Source of the DNA: Eimeria necatrix
Taxonomy: Eukaryota; Apicomplexa; Conoidasida; Eucoccidiorida; Eimeriidae
DNA: 20,000 bases
Direction of reading: 5' to 3'
NCBI RefSeq assembly: GCF_000499385.1
Contig: NW_013654213.1
Location: 1 to 20,000 of the forward strand
In this document: piece by piece, positions 18,560 through 20,000 of the stretch
How positions within the stretch are numbered: the first letter of the stretch is position 1
Layout: each line of letters starts with the position of its first letter
Notes under the pieces: generated by a model
What the model was told of the DNA's origin: nothing
The model's database searches: none
What the model saw: only the letters and a program-made list of their open reading frames with translations
Translations under genes and position numbers: made by a program

Positions 18560-19190
18560 GCGAGATAGGAGCTGAGGCTCTTTTTCCTGAAGAGTTGAAT
18601 TTAGAAAAAGATTATTTGATTTGAATTTAAAAAGAATTTTTTGCGTTGCGGGCGGGGGAGCATTCATGCGCGTTAAGGTGTACGTACACCTGAAACTGCG
18701 CAGATGGACGTAAATCCAAAATTCGAGAAAGGCCATTTAAATGCATTTTTCTCCGAAATAAAAGTCATTTGTGGAATTAAAACAAAAGAAAATCAAATGG
18801 GATTATTTCTGAGCTTTTAAAAGAACTTTTTGACAAAAAATTTCGCAGAAAATCGAAAAATTTCCGCCGGAAATGGGCGGGCGTAGAAGCGCAGGTGTAC
18901 GTACACCCCAGCGCATGCAGCGAAATGAGAAAAAAATAAAAGACGAAACATTAATCGTCATTTAAATTTAAATTTGTGATTTTATAAAGTCCATTTGGCC
19001 AATTAATTGCAACAAAAATGGAAACATTTAAGTTCATTTGTGCTGCTGCGGGGCCAGGTGCAGCAAAAGCTGCGAACTTCGTGGAAACACAACTTGCATG
19101 CGCAGCAGCAAATTCAAAAATAAAAGTTTTCAACAAAAAGCTTTTAAATGGACTTTTAATTTCTCAAAAGTTTGCAAAAGGATGAAAATG
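18560..19190. other. AT-rich unique DNA with palindromes, no confident gene
   Basis: AT-rich sequence with ATTTAAAT, AAAGTCCATT, AAAGTCATTT and TTTTAAAT words, perfect GGTGTACGTACACC palindromes at 18677-18690 and 18894-18907, and a TGCATGCG at 19095-19102 that resembles the GCATGC element reported at coccidian promoters. A short island (19040-19115) is open as GPGAAKAANFVETQLACAAA on plus and could be an exon, but no family or flanking splice pair is convincing. Confidence 0.5.
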
Positions 19191-19234
19191 CCGGCGGCGC
19201 GCCAACAGGGAGTCCATAGATGTACTTATACTAC

Positions 19235-19382
19235 ATCAGCAGCAGTAGCAGCAGCAGCAGCGATGTCCCCGAGGTGACCCCAATGCCCAGACTTCCGGTG
19301 AACGTACACCCAACGAGGAGGCAGCAGGTGCCTTCTCCTGAAGGCCAAAATTAGCCGCTGATGCTGCTGCTGCTGCTGCTGC

Positions 19383-19418
<36 letters not shown>

Positions 19419-19470
19419 GGTTTCCTTCCCATTCGGCCTAAGAAGCAGCTGCTGCTGCTGCAGCACAACC
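19235..19470. repeat. CAG and CTG arrays
   Basis: A short CAG block (about 19238-19261) and longer CTG blocks (about 19362-19416, and 19447-19462 ending in CAG). Degenerate copies of the palindrome lie at 19297-19310 and 19477-19492. No gene was identified. Confidence 0.85.
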
Positions 19471-19524
19471 AAGCCCGGGCTTACGTACACCCGAGAGGTA
19501 GTCTAGCTGCAGCTGCTGCTAGAC

Positions 19525-19546
19525 TCATGGGTTTGAGGAACTCACG

Positions 19547-19595
<49 letters not shown>

Positions 19596-19693
19596 GCTGC
19601 TGCTGCTGGTGTTACCGCTGCTGCTGCTGGTCCTACTGATATTAGTGCAGCACGTTGCTTCGGCTGAAGTCTCTGTCTTCATCAGCAAAGACT
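19525..19693 (+). other. Possible secretory-leader exon in a CTG array
   Basis: In one frame the CTG array (19550-19635) reads as a long Leu run continuing as VLPLLLLVLLILVQHVASA, then EVSVFISKD and a TGA at 19692. A hydrophobic core followed by VASA resembles a signal peptidase site. There is no ATG in this frame after the upstream TGA, so it would need a 5' exon. The ATG at 19527 opens a different, poly-Ala frame that stops after about 46 codons. This may be repeat chance. Confidence 0.2.
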
Positions 19694-19707
19694 GAAAAGA
19701 AAAATTA

Positions 19708-19759
19708 TAAACCCTAAACCCTAAACCCTAAACCCTAGACTCTAAACCCTAAACCCTAG
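19708..19759. repeat. AAACCCT array
   Basis: Six near-perfect units with one GACTCT interruption. Confidence 0.95.
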
Positions 19760-19823
19760 ACTGGCTGTGGCGGGGCCTCTCACTGCACATCGCTTGTTGA
19801 CCACGCAGCGTGGACCCCAGACT

Positions 19824-19861
19824 CTAGGGTTTAGGGTTTAGGGTTTAGGGTTTAGGGTTTA
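19824..19861. repeat. TTTAGGG array, inverted relative to the previous one
   Basis: Five perfect units about 64 bp after the AAACCCT array. The two can form a hairpin like those in the introns of the adhesin gene. The intervening GC-rich stretch shows no clear exon. Confidence 0.95.
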
Positions 19862-19970
19862 AGGATAAAAAAATAATTGATAATTAAGAACCTGAATTTA
19901 AGTGCCAAAGGAAATTTTGTTTTGGAAGGCTGCCAAAGGTTTTGCTTTTCAGGGTTGAGGGCGTAGGCTC

Positions 19971-20000
19971 TAGGGTTTAGGGTTTAGGGTTTAGGGTTTA
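19971..20000. repeat. TTTAGGG array running off the right edge
   Basis: At least four perfect units at the window end, preceded by AT-rich DNA (19862-19940) and a TTTTGCTTTTCAG that could serve as a 3' splice site. Confidence 0.9.

Noticed and set aside
5054..20000. A true chromosome end
   Set aside because: The arrays are short, degenerate, in both orientations and within genes. No array runs to an end with telomere-like length, so they are interstitial.
3361..20000. CRISPR-like or direct-repeat array
   Set aside because: The repeats are simple microsatellites without spacers of constant length, and the organism is a eukaryote.

Overview
The window looks like nuclear DNA of a coccidian apicomplexan, most likely Eimeria. 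Three things point there. (CAG/CTG)n arrays run through coding and non-coding DNA and would encode runs of Gln, Ala, Ser or Leu. TTTAGGG/AAACCCT telomere-like arrays sit far inside genes. The recognisable genes are eukaryotic and intron-rich. No viral, bacterial, CRISPR, tRNA or rRNA feature was recognised. All gene models were built by eye from splice sites, reading phase and protein family patterns.

Left part (1-6294), minus strand. An open frame starts at ATG 3480 and runs off the left edge. About 930 residues of homopolymer-rich N-terminus precede a clear nucleotidyltransferase core of the Cid1/TRF4 (non-canonical poly(A) polymerase or terminal uridylyltransferase) type. After CTG-rich DNA with one possible small exon, a GCTA array and a telomere-like array (5054-5327) comes a complete three-exon gene for ribosomal protein eL39 (5489-6294). 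Its start codon stands alone as the only coding bases of exon 1.

Centre (6295-18002), plus strand. After a presumably bidirectional promoter interval, one gene fills about 10.6 kb. I reconstruct 23 coding exons and 22 introns whose phases all match, giving 844 residues. The order is: leader-like hydrophobic N-terminus, Ser-rich linker, SUEL/galactose-rhamnose-type lectin domain, a long series of RCC1-like beta-propeller repeats, one thrombospondin type 1 (TSP1) domain, one transmembrane helix and an almost absent cytoplasmic tail. It reads as a type I surface or secretory-organelle adhesin. Seventeen of the 22 introns contain telomere-like repeats. The other five hold CTG/CAG, GCTA or AT-rich repeats. 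Exons are nearly repeat-free.

Right part (18003-20000). A 500-bp GCTA/GCTG array follows, whose first unit supplies the stop codon of the adhesin gene. Next come AT-rich DNA with copies of a palindrome (GGTGTACGTACACC), CTG arrays, a possible secretory-leader exon and more telomere-like arrays. No confident gene was found here.

The most notable points are the lectin-RCC1-TSP1-TM architecture, the use of telomere-like repeats as intron bodies and even as splice donors, and the recurrent palindrome, which coincides with two 3' splice sites.
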